64,000 bases of DNA from an uncultured Roseateles sp. (GCA_946886855.1 CAMPJJ010000004.1:45747-109746); one strand, 5' to 3'. Counted from the stretch's first letter, positions 8,269-17,288 are shown. The notes: generated by a model not told the origin, from the sequence alone. Program-made: numbers and translations.

Positions 8269-9372
8269 ATGTCCAGCTTGTTCTCCCCCTTCACCCTCAA
8301 GGACGTCGTCCTGCGCAACCGCATCGCCGTGCCGCCGATGTGCCAGTACAGCGCCACCGACGGCCTGGTCAACGACTGGCACCTGACGCACTACGCCGGC
8401 CTGGCACGCGGCGGCGCCGGGCTGGTGATCGTCGAGGCCACCGGCGTCTCGCCCGAAGGCCGCATCACGCCGGCCTGCCTGGGCCTGTGGAACGACGAGC
8501 AGGCGGCGGGCCTCGCGCGCATCGCCGCCACCATCGCCTCCTTCGGCGCGGTCCCCGGCATCCAGATCGGCCATGCCGGCCGCAAGGCCAGCGCCCACAA
8601 ACCCTGGGAAGGCGACGACCACATCGCCGCCGGCGACCCGCGCGGCTGGGCCACGCTGTCGCCGTCCGCCGTGGCCTTCGGCAAGGGCCTGCCGCAGGTG
8701 CCCAAGGCCATGGACAAGGCCGACATCGCCCGCGTCCAGGCCGACTTCGTCGCCGCCGCGATCCGCGCCCGCGACGCCGGCTTCCGCTGGCTGGAACTGC
8801 ACTTCGCCCACGGCTACCTGGCACAGAGTTTCTTCTCCGTGCACGCCAACCAGCGCGACGACGAGTTCGGCGGCAGCGCCGAGAACCGCGGCCGCTTCCT
8901 GCTGGAGACGCTGCGCGCGGTGCGCCAGGTCTGGCCCGAGCACCTGCCGCTGACGGCGCGTTTCGGCGTGATCGAGTACGACGGTCGCGACGAGCAGACG
9001 CTGGCCGAGGCCATCGGCCTGACGCGGGCGATGAAGGCCGAGGGACTCGACCTGCTGAACGTCAGCGTCGGTTTCACCACGCCGCAGGCGCAGGTGCCCT
9101 GGGGCCCGGCCTTCCTCGGACCGGTCGCGCAGCGGGTGCGCAGCGAAACCGGTCTGCCGGTGGCCGCCGCCTGGGGTTTCCACACGCCGGAACTGGCCGA
9201 ACGCGCCGTGGCGGACGGTCAACTGGATCTGGTCATGATCGGCCGCGCGCTGCTGGCCAATCCGCACTGGCCTTATCAGGCTGCGCAGGCGCTGAAGAAG
9301 GACAAGCCGACCTGGGTGCTGCCCGCGCCGTATGCGCACTGGCTGGAGCGCTATCAGCCGCAGCTGGGCTGA
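8269..9372 (+). CDS. Old Yellow Enzyme family NADH:flavin oxidoreductase (XenA/YqjM class)
   Basis: A 367-residue FMN-dependent ene-reductase. The N-terminal PPMCQYSA carries the cysteine and tyrosine typical of the thermophilic-like YqjM/XenA class; IQIGHAGRKAS and LHFAHGYL supply flavin- and substrate-binding residues, and MIGRALLANP lies near the phosphate-binding end. Such enzymes reduce activated C=C bonds of enones, maleimides or nitro compounds using NAD(P)H. The LysR gene upstream, divergent with about 114 bases between, probably controls it. Four GGGCTGA repeats follow the stop. Confidence 0.93.
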   Translation: MSSLFSPFTLKDVVLRNRIAVPPMCQYSATDGLVNDWHLTHYAGLARGGAGLVIVEATGVSPEGRITPACLGLWNDEQAAGLARIAATIASFGAVPGIQIGHAGRKASAHKPWEGDDHIAAGDPRGWATLSPSAVAFGKGLPQVPKAMDKADIARVQADFVAAAIRARDAGFRWLELHFAHGYLAQSFFSVHANQRDDEFGGSAENRGRFLLETLRAVRQVWPEHLPLTARFGVIEYDGRDEQTLAEAIGLTRAMKAEGLDLLNVSVGFTTPQAQVPWGPAFLGPVAQRVRSETGLPVAAAWGFHTPELAERAVADGQLDLVMIGRALLANPHWPYQAAQALKKDKPTWVLPAPYAHWLERYQPQLG

Positions 9373-9396
9373 GGGCTGAGGGCTGAGGGCTGAGCG
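9369..9396. repeat. GGGCTGA short tandem repeat
   Basis: About four near-head-to-tail copies of GGGCTGA begin at the stop codon of the Old Yellow Enzyme gene and fill half of the 58-base gap before the GGDEF-EAL gene. A GCGCGGATG repeat follows. Confidence 0.7.
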
Positions 9397-9430
9397 CCGC
9401 GGACGGCGCGGATGGCGCGGATGGCGCGAC

Positions 9431-10912
9431 TCAGCGCCGCGCGACGACGTCCAGCGGCACGGCTGCCGTCTCGACGAAGATCGACGGCCGGAAGCCCTCG
9501 GCATGGCCGCTCGGGGCCTTGCCCGAGTCCGACGCCAGCACCTCGATCGCGCGGGCGGACATCGGCTTGGCGAACAGGTAGCCCTGCAGCTCGTCGCAAC
9601 CCATGGCGACGAGCTGGTCGCGCTGCGCCGGCGTCTCCACGCCCTCGGCGACCACCTTGAGCTGCAGCACCCGCGCCATCTCGACGACGGCGCGCACGAT
9701 GGCCTGCGCCTCGACGCTGGTCGCCACGTCCGCGACGAAGCTGCTGTCGATCTTGAGTTCCTGGGCCGGCAGTTGACGCAACGCGGCCAGGCTGGAGTAA
9801 CCGGTGCCGAAATCGTCGATCGACACATGCACGCCCAGCGCGCCCAGGCGCTTGAACGCGCGCCCGGTGACGGTGGCGTGCTCCATCGCGACGGATTCGG
9901 TGATCTCGACGGTGAAGCGCTCGGGCCGCAGGCGGTGCTTCTTGAGGCCCTTCTCCAGCCGGGCGATGAAGTCGTCCGACCGCATCTGATACCCCGACAC
10001 GTTGATGGCCACGCGCATGCGCAGACCCATCTCGCGCCAGCGGGCGGCCTGGGCGAGCGCGGTATCGGCGACCCAGTCGCCGATCGTGTCGATCACGCCG
10101 TAGCGCTCCGCGATCGGGATGAAACGCGAGGGACTCACCATGCCCAGCGTCGGATGCCGCCAGCGCAGCAGCGCCTCGACCGCGGTGACCTGCATCGTCC
10201 CCGCGTTCATCTTCGGCTGGTAGACCAGCTCGAGTTCCTTGTTCCTGATCGACTCGCGCAGCTCGCGCGCCAGCGTCAGCTCCTCGCGCAGTTCTTCCTC
10301 CTGCACCGCGTCGAAGAAGGCGTGGCCGTTGCCGCCCTGGCGCTTCACCGACCGCATCGCCGTCTGCGCGCGCCGGATCAGCCGGATCGAGCTGCCGTGC
10401 TCGGGCGACATCGCCACGCCCACCGACAAGCCCACGCGCAAAGGCGTCGCACCGATCACCACGGGCTCGCCCAGGCTCTCCAGGACCTGGCGCACGAGGG
10501 CATCGGCCTGCCCCTGCGGGAGCTCGCTCCAGAGCGCGAATTCATCCCCGGCGAGCCGGCCGACGAGCGCCTTCTTGCCGCCGATCTGTCGCAGGCGCTC
10601 GGCGGTGCGCACCAGCAGGTGATCGCCGAACGCCTTGCCGTGCTCGTCGTTGACTAGGCGGAAGCCGTCCAGGCCGATGTACAGCAGGCTGCCCTGCCCG
10701 CCGCGGCGCTGGAGCGCCTCCAGCGTGGCGGCGAACTCGTCCTCGAAGCGACGCGACAGCAGCAGGCCGGTGAGCCGATCCCGCTGGCGCCGTCGGCCGA
10801 CGCGAGCGAAGCGCCCCTGGGCCGCCGTCAGCAGGACCAGGGTCAGCACGACGCCCAGCAGGACGCCCAGGAGAACCCACATCAGCGTCAACAACGGCTC
10901 CGGAAGCAGCAA
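9431..10912 (-). CDS. GGDEF-EAL cyclic-di-GMP protein, membrane anchored
   Basis: A 493-residue protein with one N-terminal membrane span (about 8-30), a GGDEF domain (about 45-205) and an EAL domain (about 220-470). The EAL domain looks active: VEALLRWRHP, NVSGYQ, TESVAMEH, DDFGTGYSSL, AEGVET and GYLFAKP are all present. The GGDEF signature reads AGDEF (RLAGDEFAL), a conservative change that can keep diguanylate cyclase or GTP-sensor function. The likely net role is c-di-GMP breakdown with a regulatory or weak cyclase domain. No PAS, HAMP or other sensor domain is seen, so input must come through the membrane helix or partners. Confidence 0.93.
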   Translation of the reverse strand: MLLPEPLLTLMWVLLGVLLGVVLTLVLLTAAQGRFARVGRRRQRDRLTGLLLSRRFEDEFAATLEALQRRGGQGSLLYIGLDGFRLVNDEHGKAFGDHLLVRTAERLRQIGGKKALVGRLAGDEFALWSELPQGQADALVRQVLESLGEPVVIGATPLRVGLSVGVAMSPEHGSSIRLIRRAQTAMRSVKRQGGNGHAFFDAVQEEELREELTLARELRESIRNKELELVYQPKMNAGTMQVTAVEALLRWRHPTLGMVSPSRFIPIAERYGVIDTIGDWVADTALAQAARWREMGLRMRVAINVSGYQMRSDDFIARLEKGLKKHRLRPERFTVEITESVAMEHATVTGRAFKRLGALGVHVSIDDFGTGYSSLAALRQLPAQELKIDSSFVADVATSVEAQAIVRAVVEMARVLQLKVVAEGVETPAQRDQLVAMGCDELQGYLFAKPMSARAIEVLASDSGKAPSGHAEGFRPSIFVETAAVPLDVVARR

Positions 10913-11285
10913 GGGCAGGAAGTTCGCATGCTAGGCGTTCAACGCGCTTCCGTGCGCTGGCAGCACCGGAATGCGGGGGCAGGTCTGACCCGCTGTCGCC
11001 CTGCGCTGTGAAGAACTCGGCGTCACGAGCGCACTCGACGCCGAAGCAGCCCGTGCGACGCGGCCTGCGCGCGACACCCCACCCTTAGGGGCGATAGGCG
11101 CGATGGGCAAGCGCCGATAGGTGGAAACCCCATGCGCACGGCCATGTCAGCACGAAGTCAGGCAGAGACAATGCGCGCTGTTTTTTTGTTTCAAAGCAGC
11201 GCCTTTTCCTGTGTGCCTGGTCACGAGCCGGGATGCGGGCGCGGGGCGCGGCAACGGGGACGAACCCGGAAAGATCGAGCACAGC
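10913..11285. other. 373-base intergenic region with two small hairpins
   Basis: The divergent promoter region between the GGDEF-EAL gene and the OPT transporter. A bulged hairpin TTCCGTGC/GCACCGGAA lies at 10949-10971. A GCGCTG/CAGCGC stem at 11175-11202 encloses a T-rich loop and is followed by CTTTTCC, so it might act as a weak leader attenuator. An in-frame extension of the OPT gene to 11121 crosses this hairpin and is not favoured. No RNA gene or known riboswitch recognised. Confidence 0.4.
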
Positions 11286-13271
11286 ATGGCGCTACAGCAT
11301 TTGACCGACGAGCAGGTGCAGACCTGGTCGCGCGCGCAGAAGGACGAGTGGTGGTTCAAGAACGTCTTCCGGGGCGACATGGCGCAGCTCTCGCTGCGCT
11401 CCGGCTTCACCGGCTTCATGCTGGGGGGCATCCTGGCGGCGACCTCGCTGTACATCGGCGGCAAGACCGGCATCAGCGTCGGCGTCGGCCTGACCTCGGT
11501 GATCCTGGCCTTCGCGATGTTCCGCATCTTCGCGACGCTGGGCTGGGCCGCGGACTACACGATCCTGGAGAACAACTGCACCCAGTCGATCGCGACGGCC
11601 GCCGGCTACGTGGTGTCGCCGCTGTTCTCGTCGCTGGCGGCGTACATGCTGGTGGTGGACCACATCGTGCCGTGGTGGCAGATGATGGTCTGGATGATCG
11701 TGATCGCGATCCTGGGCGTGCTGGTGGCCTTCCCGATGAAGCGGCGCTTCATCAACGAGGACCAGCTCCCCTTCCCTGAAGGCCGCGCCTGCGGCGTGGT
11801 GCTGGACTCGCTGTACACCGGCGAGGGCGGCGAAGGCATCTACAAGGCCAAGCTGCTGGCCAAGGTCGCCGGCGCCGCCGCGCTGTACCAGGCCATCGTC
11901 AGCGACGGCTGGATGAAGCTGCTGCAGTTCAAGATCCTGCGCATGGACCAGTGGGCCGGCATGACCGAGCCCTGGACCTTCCATGAGCGGCTGGACCAGT
12001 ACTACTACGGCCTGGCGGCCAAGGCCGACATCTGGATCCCCAAGATCCTGGGCACCGACATCCGCGTGCTGGGCCTGCGCCTGACGCTGGACGCGGCGAT
12101 GCTGGGCGTGGGCGGGCTGATGGGCATCGCGGTGGCGACGAGCTGCCTGCTGGGCGCCTTCGTCAACTTCGTGGTGCTGGCGCCGATCATGATCCAGGCC
12201 GGCGACATCGTGCAGCGCGTGGGCCCGACCGGCGCGCTGATCCCGATCTCGCGCGTGGAGATCGTCAACCAGTGGTCGATGTGGTGGGGCGTGGCGATGA
12301 TGGTCGCCGGCTCGCTGACCACGCTGCTGGCCAAGCCCGACCTGTTCCTGGCGGTGTTCAAGGTCTTCAAGAAGAAGCCCGCGGGCAAGAGCGAGGGCAG
12401 CGACCTGCTGAACCACATCGAGGTGCCGCTGTGGATCTCCTACGTCGGCGTGCCGGTCTTCGGCGTGCTGGCGGCGTGGACCTCGCACGCCTTCTTCGGC
12501 GTGCCCTTCCTGATGGCGCTGATCTCGCTGCCGCTGATCTTCGTGCTGACGGTGATCTGCACGAACTCGATGGCGCTGACCTCGTGGACGCCCACCGGCG
12601 CGCTGTCCAAGATCACGCAGTTCACGATGGGCGCGATCGACCGTTCCAACCCGGCCTCCAACCTGGTGCCGGCGGGGATGACGGCCGAGATCGCGTCCAA
12701 CGCGGCCAACCTGCTGAGCGACATCAAGCCGGGCTACATGCTGGGCGGCAAGCCGCGCCATCAGGCCATCGGCCACATCATCGGCGTGGTGGCGGGCGTG
12801 CTGTTCTGCGTGCCGCTGTTCTTCCTGCTGTTCGTGCCGAAGAACGCCGAGGGCGTGCGCAGCACGGCGACCATCATCTCGGACCAGTTCTCGATGCCGG
12901 CCGCGGTGCAATGGCGCGGCGTGGCGGAGATCATCGCCAACGGGCTGCACAGCCTGCCGGCGTCGGCGCTGATCACGATGGCGATCGCGGCGGTCTGCGC
13001 GGTGGTGATCGAGGTGATCAAGATGGCGACCAAGGGCAAGTTCCCGCTGTCGTCGGTGGCGATCGGCCTGGGCGTGGTGCTGCCGCCGGAGTCGACCTTC
13101 GCGATGTGGGTCGGCGCCATGATGTTCTTCGTGATGGGCAAGCTCTACAAGACGCCGGGCACCAAGGGCTGGAAGCGCTGGGTGGACGGCTGCGAGCCGA
13201 TCTGCGCGGGCCTGATCTCGGGCGCGGCGCTGATGGGCATTGGCAACGCGATCGTCAACGTGCTGATCTGA
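11286..13271 (+). CDS. OPT-family oligopeptide transporter
   Basis: A 661-residue polytopic inner-membrane protein with about 14-16 hydrophobic segments. OPT/YSL features include the N-terminal GFMLGGILAATSLYIGGKTG, FPEGRACGVVL (the FPEG-type motif after the GED-like loop), and a C-terminal GVVLPPESTFAMWVGAM. OPT carriers are proton-coupled importers of peptides or metal chelates; the substrate is not predictable. ATG 11286 (MALQHLTDE) gives the family's usual cytosolic N-terminus. Confidence 0.92.
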   Translation: MALQHLTDEQVQTWSRAQKDEWWFKNVFRGDMAQLSLRSGFTGFMLGGILAATSLYIGGKTGISVGVGLTSVILAFAMFRIFATLGWAADYTILENNCTQSIATAAGYVVSPLFSSLAAYMLVVDHIVPWWQMMVWMIVIAILGVLVAFPMKRRFINEDQLPFPEGRACGVVLDSLYTGEGGEGIYKAKLLAKVAGAAALYQAIVSDGWMKLLQFKILRMDQWAGMTEPWTFHERLDQYYYGLAAKADIWIPKILGTDIRVLGLRLTLDAAMLGVGGLMGIAVATSCLLGAFVNFVVLAPIMIQAGDIVQRVGPTGALIPISRVEIVNQWSMWWGVAMMVAGSLTTLLAKPDLFLAVFKVFKKKPAGKSEGSDLLNHIEVPLWISYVGVPVFGVLAAWTSHAFFGVPFLMALISLPLIFVLTVICTNSMALTSWTPTGALSKITQFTMGAIDRSNPASNLVPAGMTAEIASNAANLLSDIKPGYMLGGKPRHQAIGHIIGVVAGVLFCVPLFFLLFVPKNAEGVRSTATIISDQFSMPAAVQWRGVAEIIANGLHSLPASALITMAIAAVCAVVIEVIKMATKGKFPLSSVAIGLGVVLPPESTFAMWVGAMMFFVMGKLYKTPGTKGWKRWVDGCEPICAGLISGAALMGIGNAIVNVLI

Positions 13272-13326
13272 GTTTGAGCTTATCGACTGTCGATCGGACA
13301 AGGATCGACTTCGAACCGATCCACGG

Positions 13327-13342
13327 CCGCCGTTGACGGCGG
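13327..13342 (+). repeat. Small hairpin downstream of OPT gene
   Basis: CCGCCG-TTGA-CGGCGG, a 6-base stem with a tetraloop 55 bases after the OPT stop. It has no T-run and may help stop or protect the transcript. Confidence 0.45.
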
Positions 13343-13358
13343 ATCGCGTGGCACAATT

Positions 13359-13398
13359 CGGGCCCTTCGGAGGCGTGGGAACGCCTTCCAAGGGCCCG
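13359..13398 (+). terminator. Long hairpin, possible terminator before tRNA-Arg
   Basis: CGGGCCCTT pairs with AAGGGCCCG, and inside it GGAGGCGT pairs with ACGCCTTCC with one wobble, giving about 18 base pairs with one mismatch and a GGGA loop. The sequence after it (AAGTCGTTTCC) is only weakly T-rich, so intrinsic termination is not certain. Confidence 0.5.
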
Positions 13399-13441
13399 AA
13401 GTCGTTTCCGGACGTCGGGCCGTCAACTGACTGATTTCAGT

Positions 13442-13518
13442 CTGCCCGTAGCTCAACTGGATAGAGCAGCTGCCTTCTAAGCAGCAGGTCGGGGGTTCGA
13501 GTCCCTCCGGGCAGGCCA
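13442..13518 (+). tRNA. tRNA-Arg (anticodon TCT)
   Basis: A 77-base cloverleaf with encoded CCA. The acceptor CTGCCCG pairs with CGGGCAG, the D stem is GCTC/GAGC, the anticodon stem GCTGC/GCAGC encloses CTTCTAA, and the T arm contains GGTTCGAGTCC. It reads AGA codons, which are rare in this GC-rich genome. The PLD nuclease gene follows 119 bases later. Confidence 0.97.
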
Positions 13519-13637
13519 CGCCTGCGAGACGTGTCTTAGCGGCTACCCACCTGACAGTGCTTCCATTGCCTCGTTGCCGGACGACATGCTGCAATCGGCG
13601 CGGCGCTGTCGCCTTCCGAAGCAACGGAGAGACTCCC

Positions 13638-14198
13638 TTGACACCGATTCGATGCCTCGCGCTCGCAGCCCTGCTGAGCATTTCCCTTTCCGCCCAAGCG
13701 GAACCCGAGATCCAGGTCGGCTTCTCGCCGGAAGGCTCGGCGCGGCAGCTCGTGCTGGAGACCATTGGCGGCGCCAAGGAGCGCATCCAGATCCTGGCCT
13801 ACGCCTTCCAGGCGCCGGACATCATGCAGGCGCTGGTCGACGCCAAACAGCGCGGCGTGCAGGTGCAGGTCGTCGTGGACAAGAAGCGCAACCAGAACAA
13901 GCCGAGCAAGAAGGCGATGGACTTCGTGACGAGCAAGGGCGTGGAGCTGCGCACCAACGACCACTTCCACATCCACCACGACAAGACCATCATCGTGGAC
14001 GGACATACCGTGGAGACGGGCTCGTTCAACTTCGCGCCTTCGGCGGAGACGCTCAACTCTGAGAACGTCGTCGTGATCCGGAACGCGCCGGAGGTCGTCC
14101 GGCAATACCTGGCGCACTGGCAGTCGCGTTGGGATCTCGGTCAGCCTTACGTATCGAAGTCCTTCCCGGACAAAGCGGCCGCCGCGCCTGTGCCTTGA
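13638..14198 (+). CDS. Phospholipase D-family endonuclease (Nuc-like), exported
   Basis: A 186-residue single-domain PLD protein. A signal peptide (MTPIRCLALAALLSISLSAQA) precedes one HKD motif, HHDKTIIVDG with TGSFNF (about 116-137). One motif per chain means a homodimer is needed for an active site, as in the Salmonella endonuclease Nuc. It is probably periplasmic and cuts DNA or phosphodiesters non-specifically. TTG 13638 is chosen because GGAGA sits about eight bases upstream and the signal peptide starts there; the ORF could extend to 13557. Confidence 0.88.
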   Translation: MTPIRCLALAALLSISLSAQAEPEIQVGFSPEGSARQLVLETIGGAKERIQILAYAFQAPDIMQALVDAKQRGVQVQVVVDKKRNQNKPSKKAMDFVTSKGVELRTNDHFHIHHDKTIIVDGHTVETGSFNFAPSAETLNSENVVVIRNAPEVVRQYLAHWQSRWDLGQPYVSKSFPDKAAAAPVP

Positions 14199-14263
14199 GC
14201 GCGCCCGTCCTGAATCGGACCGGAACATAGGGGCACGCGGATCCGCTGATACTGTTCCTTTCC

Positions 14264-15154
14264 GTGCCGATCCACGCCCTGTCCCGACGCCTCTCGATGC
14301 TGCTGTCCGCGCTCCGCAAGCTCTTCAAGTTCCTGCTCTTCCTGCTGCTCGCCCTCGCCTTGCTGGCGGTCTGGGGGCTGCTGATCGAGCCCCGCTGGGT
14401 GGCCCGGCGCGACCTCCCCGTCGAGGTGCCCGGTTGGCGCGGCCCGCCGGGACTGAAAGTGGTGGTCGCCTCCGACTGGCACATCGCGCACGAATTCAAG
14501 CGCGTCATGACGATCGCGCGCGCCAACGCCATCGTCGACGAGATCAACGCCGCCAAGCCCGACGTCGTGCTGTTGCCGGGCGACTTCATCTCCGGACGCG
14601 GTGAGGACGGCACCACGCCGGAAGACGTGGCCGCCGTGCTGGGCCGGCTGCGGGCCACGCACGGCGTGTACGCGGTGCTGGGCAACCACGACTGGTGGAC
14701 CGACGGTGCGCGCTTCAATCAGGCGCTGAGCGCGGCGGGCATCCGGGTGCTGCTCAACGAGGCGGTGCCGCTGCCCCGCACCGACGTGTGGGTGCTGGGC
14801 ATCGGCGACCGGACCTCGATGCACAGCGATCCGGCCCGCGCCGCGCGCCAGTTCCCGGCCGGCGCCCAGGCGCTCACGCTGATGCATGACCCGGCCAGCG
14901 CGCTCGGGCTGCCGCCAGTGCCAGGCCTTGCCGTGGCCGCGCACACGCACGGGGGCCAGGTCTGGATCCCCTTTGTCGGCTCCGCCGTCGCGCCGCACGG
15001 CTGGCCGAAGGACAAGACCCATGGCTGGGTCGACATCGGCGGCAGGCCGGTCTACATCACCAGCGGCCTGGGCGTCAGCATCTATCCGATCCGCATCAAC
15101 ATGCGGCCGGAGTGGGTGATGTTCACCGTCGGCGCCCCGGCGCGCCGCTCCTGA
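14264..15154 (+). CDS. Membrane-anchored metallophosphoesterase
   Basis: A 296-residue YkuE/YaeI-type calcineurin-like phosphoesterase. One N-terminal membrane helix (about 20-42) is followed by the metal-binding motifs SDWHIAH, LPGDFISG, GNHDWW, and AAHTHGGQ with SSGLG-like TSGLGVS. Family members act on phosphodiesters or lipid-like phosphates (LpxH relatives) at the membrane face. GTG 14264 is the longest start; ATG 14297 (MLLSALRKLF) is equally possible because neither has a clear ribosome binding site. The next gene begins 8 bases after its stop. Confidence 0.9.
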   Translation: MPIHALSRRLSMLLSALRKLFKFLLFLLLALALLAVWGLLIEPRWVARRDLPVEVPGWRGPPGLKVVVASDWHIAHEFKRVMTIARANAIVDEINAAKPDVVLLPGDFISGRGEDGTTPEDVAAVLGRLRATHGVYAVLGNHDWWTDGARFNQALSAAGIRVLLNEAVPLPRTDVWVLGIGDRTSMHSDPARAARQFPAGAQALTLMHDPASALGLPPVPGLAVAAHTHGGQVWIPFVGSAVAPHGWPKDKTHGWVDIGGRPVYITSGLGVSIYPIRINMRPEWVMFTVGAPARRS

Positions 15155-15161
15155 ACCGGCG

Positions 15162-16229
15162 ATGCCCAAGATGAGATCCGCCGCGCCCTCGCTCTTGTCA
15201 CTGCTCGCCCTGCTCGTGTGGAACACGCCCGCTCACGCGGCGTGCGACCGCAGCTCGTGGACGGGGACGATAGGCGCCGCTGCGATCTCGCTGACCTTTG
15301 GCGATCCGGAAGGCGACGGGCGGCCTGCGCCGGCCCGCTACTACTACCGCCGCTCCCTGAAGGAGCTCTACCTGCGCGCGGGCAAGGCGGATCCGTCCAT
15401 CTGGGAAGAGTCCGATGAGTCAGGTCGCGTCACGGGCAGCATCCAACTGGATTGCCGTGGCGACAGGCTCACGGGCACCTGGCGCTCGCCAGATCGCCGA
15501 CGCGCGTTGCCCGTGTCGGCCCGCCCGGCCTCGGACATGGACGGGTACCACGCCGAACATCTGCGCGATCTGAAGGTCGACGAGGAAACCACACACGACT
15601 TCGAGGGCCATGTCTACGACAAGCAGGAGGTGTCAGGCATCCCGTCCGTGTCGACGATCGCGCTGTGGGGGGACGAGCCCGGCATCGCCGGCATCAACAC
15701 GCAGCTCTGGCGGGAGGCGAAGGACGCCATGGGCGAAGCACTCGACTGCACCGGCGAAGGTCGGATGCGTCGTGGACTGCAGCATGGCTACGAATACGGC
15801 TGGAATCAACGGCCCGCTGCGTGGAACGAGCGCTACGTCGTGGTCATGACCAGCCACGAACAGTATTGCGGCGGCGCGCATCCGATATCCGGCAGCTATG
15901 CCACCGTCTACGAGCTCGTCAGCGGCAAGACGGTCGACGCGGCCCAGTGGCTGATGCCGGCCTACCGCAAGGACATCGATCTGACATCCTTGCTGGGCCG
16001 ACTCCTGGTCGGACTTTATCTCTCCGTCGAGGACGGCGAGACCGAGTGCCTCGACAAGGTCGCCGCCAGCGGGAGGCTGATGTACCCCACGCGCGGAGGA
16101 CTCGTCTTCAAGGTCGCCGCGGGGGCCTATGTCTACAGCCCCTGCATGCGCGATGTGACGATTCCCTGGGAACAGGCCGCGCCGTTCCTGGCGCCGGAAG
16201 GCCGCCTGGCAGCGAAAGCGTTTCGCTGA
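15162..16229 (+). CDS. Secreted protein with DUF3298-like C-terminal region
   Basis: A 355-residue protein with a clear signal peptide (about 1-26, cut after AHA). The C-terminal half has YCGGAHPISGSYATVYEL and SGKTVD, which resemble the YxGGAHxxxxxxxxxxDLxTGK pattern of DUF3298/RsiV-like domains. Six or more cysteines suggest disulfides in the periplasm. Function is unknown; RsiV-like domains bind lysozyme in Gram-positives, but that cannot be carried over here. It probably shares a transcript with the metallophosphoesterase. Confidence 0.75.
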   Translation: MPKMRSAAPSLLSLLALLVWNTPAHAACDRSSWTGTIGAAAISLTFGDPEGDGRPAPARYYYRRSLKELYLRAGKADPSIWEESDESGRVTGSIQLDCRGDRLTGTWRSPDRRRALPVSARPASDMDGYHAEHLRDLKVDEETTHDFEGHVYDKQEVSGIPSVSTIALWGDEPGIAGINTQLWREAKDAMGEALDCTGEGRMRRGLQHGYEYGWNQRPAAWNERYVVVMTSHEQYCGGAHPISGSYATVYELVSGKTVDAAQWLMPAYRKDIDLTSLLGRLLVGLYLSVEDGETECLDKVAASGRLMYPTRGGLVFKVAAGAYVYSPCMRDVTIPWEQAAPFLAPEGRLAAKAFR

Positions 16230-16290
16230 AAGCCAGCAGCCCGCGATTGAGGGAGACAGTCCGCGGCGCCCCGGCGCTAGCATGGCCGCC

Positions 16291-17214
16291 ATGTGCTACA
16301 GCGCCCGCATCCGCCAGGAGTGGAAGACCTTCTGCGCCCGACTGGGCGTGAAGATCCCGCTGGCCGAATACATCGCGCTCTTCTGGGAGCGCGCCGACGG
16401 TCGCAAGCTGGCGATCCCCAAGACGATGGAGGCGTTGTTCGCGGACCCGCGCACCGAGGAGGAGCAACGCGCCTGGGCGGCCATCGTCCGCTACCGCGCG
16501 ACGCGGACGTCGGAGATCGAGCAGGAGCTCTTCGACCTGCGCCGCCGCGTCGCCGACGCCGACCGCAAGCTCGCCGCAAGAGCCACCAAGTCCGCCGAGG
16601 ACAGCCGCCGCATCGCCACGAACAAGATCGAGCAGCGCCTGCGCTGGCTCGGCGACCTGCGCCGAGACCCAGCGACCGAGGAGCAGGACGCGCGCATCTA
16701 CCCTGGCTGGTACGTGCCCGTCATCGTCATGGAGAACGGGGAGCGCGTGCTCAAGCCGATGCGCTACCAGTGCCGCCCCGCCGGCAAGCCCGCCTTCTTC
16801 GACGCCAAATACCCCGGCACGTACAACGCGCGGCGCGACAGCCTCTCCGGCTTCTGGAAGGGCCAGTTCGGCGTGAGCCACGGCGTGATGGTCGCGGACG
16901 CGTTCTTCGAGGTCGTCGAGCGCGACGGCGCGAAGGCGGTGCTCGAGTTCCGTCCGCAGGGTCTCGGCGACATGCTGGTGGCCTGCCTGTGGTCGCGCTG
17001 GGAGGCGCCCGGGGAGCCGTCGCTGCTGTCCTTCGCGGCCATCACCGACGAGCCGCCGCCCGAGATCGCGGCCACCGGGCACGATCGCTGCGTGATCCCG
17101 ATCAAGGAAGCCAACCTCGACGCGTGGCTGAATCCGCAAGGCGATCTGGCGGCCATGCAACGCCTGCTCGACGACCGCGAGCGACCGTTCTACGAGCATC
17201 GGCTCGCGGCCTGA
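16291..17214 (+). CDS. SRAP (YedK/HMCES)-family protein with a helical insert
   Basis: A 307-residue protein. SRAP proteins use the cysteine exposed after Met1 removal to form a thiazolidine crosslink with abasic sites in single-stranded DNA. ATG 16291 places Cys at position 2 (MCYSARI). The other active-site residues can be traced as N179 (YNARRDS), E207 (ADAFFEVVE) and H264 (TGHDRCVIP). Between the Cys strand and PGWYVPV (about 139) there is a charged, coiled-coil-like helical stretch (about 50-130) that standard YedK (about 220 residues) lacks. The upstream in-frame ATG 16282 would bury the cysteine and is rejected. No LexA box was recognised upstream. Confidence 0.82.
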   Translation: MCYSARIRQEWKTFCARLGVKIPLAEYIALFWERADGRKLAIPKTMEALFADPRTEEEQRAWAAIVRYRATRTSEIEQELFDLRRRVADADRKLAARATKSAEDSRRIATNKIEQRLRWLGDLRRDPATEEQDARIYPGWYVPVIVMENGERVLKPMRYQCRPAGKPAFFDAKYPGTYNARRDSLSGFWKGQFGVSHGVMVADAFFEVVERDGAKAVLEFRPQGLGDMLVACLWSRWEAPGEPSLLSFAAITDEPPPEIAATGHDRCVIPIKEANLDAWLNPQGDLAAMQRLLDDRERPFYEHRLAA

Positions 17215-17288
17215 GCGCGTCGCTTCCCCGCGACCGACGAGGACGTCCTCTCTCGAGGAGCCGGACACGCGTGATAGCCTCGCGCCCC

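Noticed and set aside
11292..13391. A 699-codon minus-strand frame opposite the OPT transporter
   Set aside because: Antisense shadow of a confidently recognised membrane protein.
16293..17288. N-terminal extension of the aminopropyltransferase into the SRAP gene
   Set aside because: The extension is out of frame with the real SRAP protein and Arg-rich; ATG 17289 gives a sensible start.
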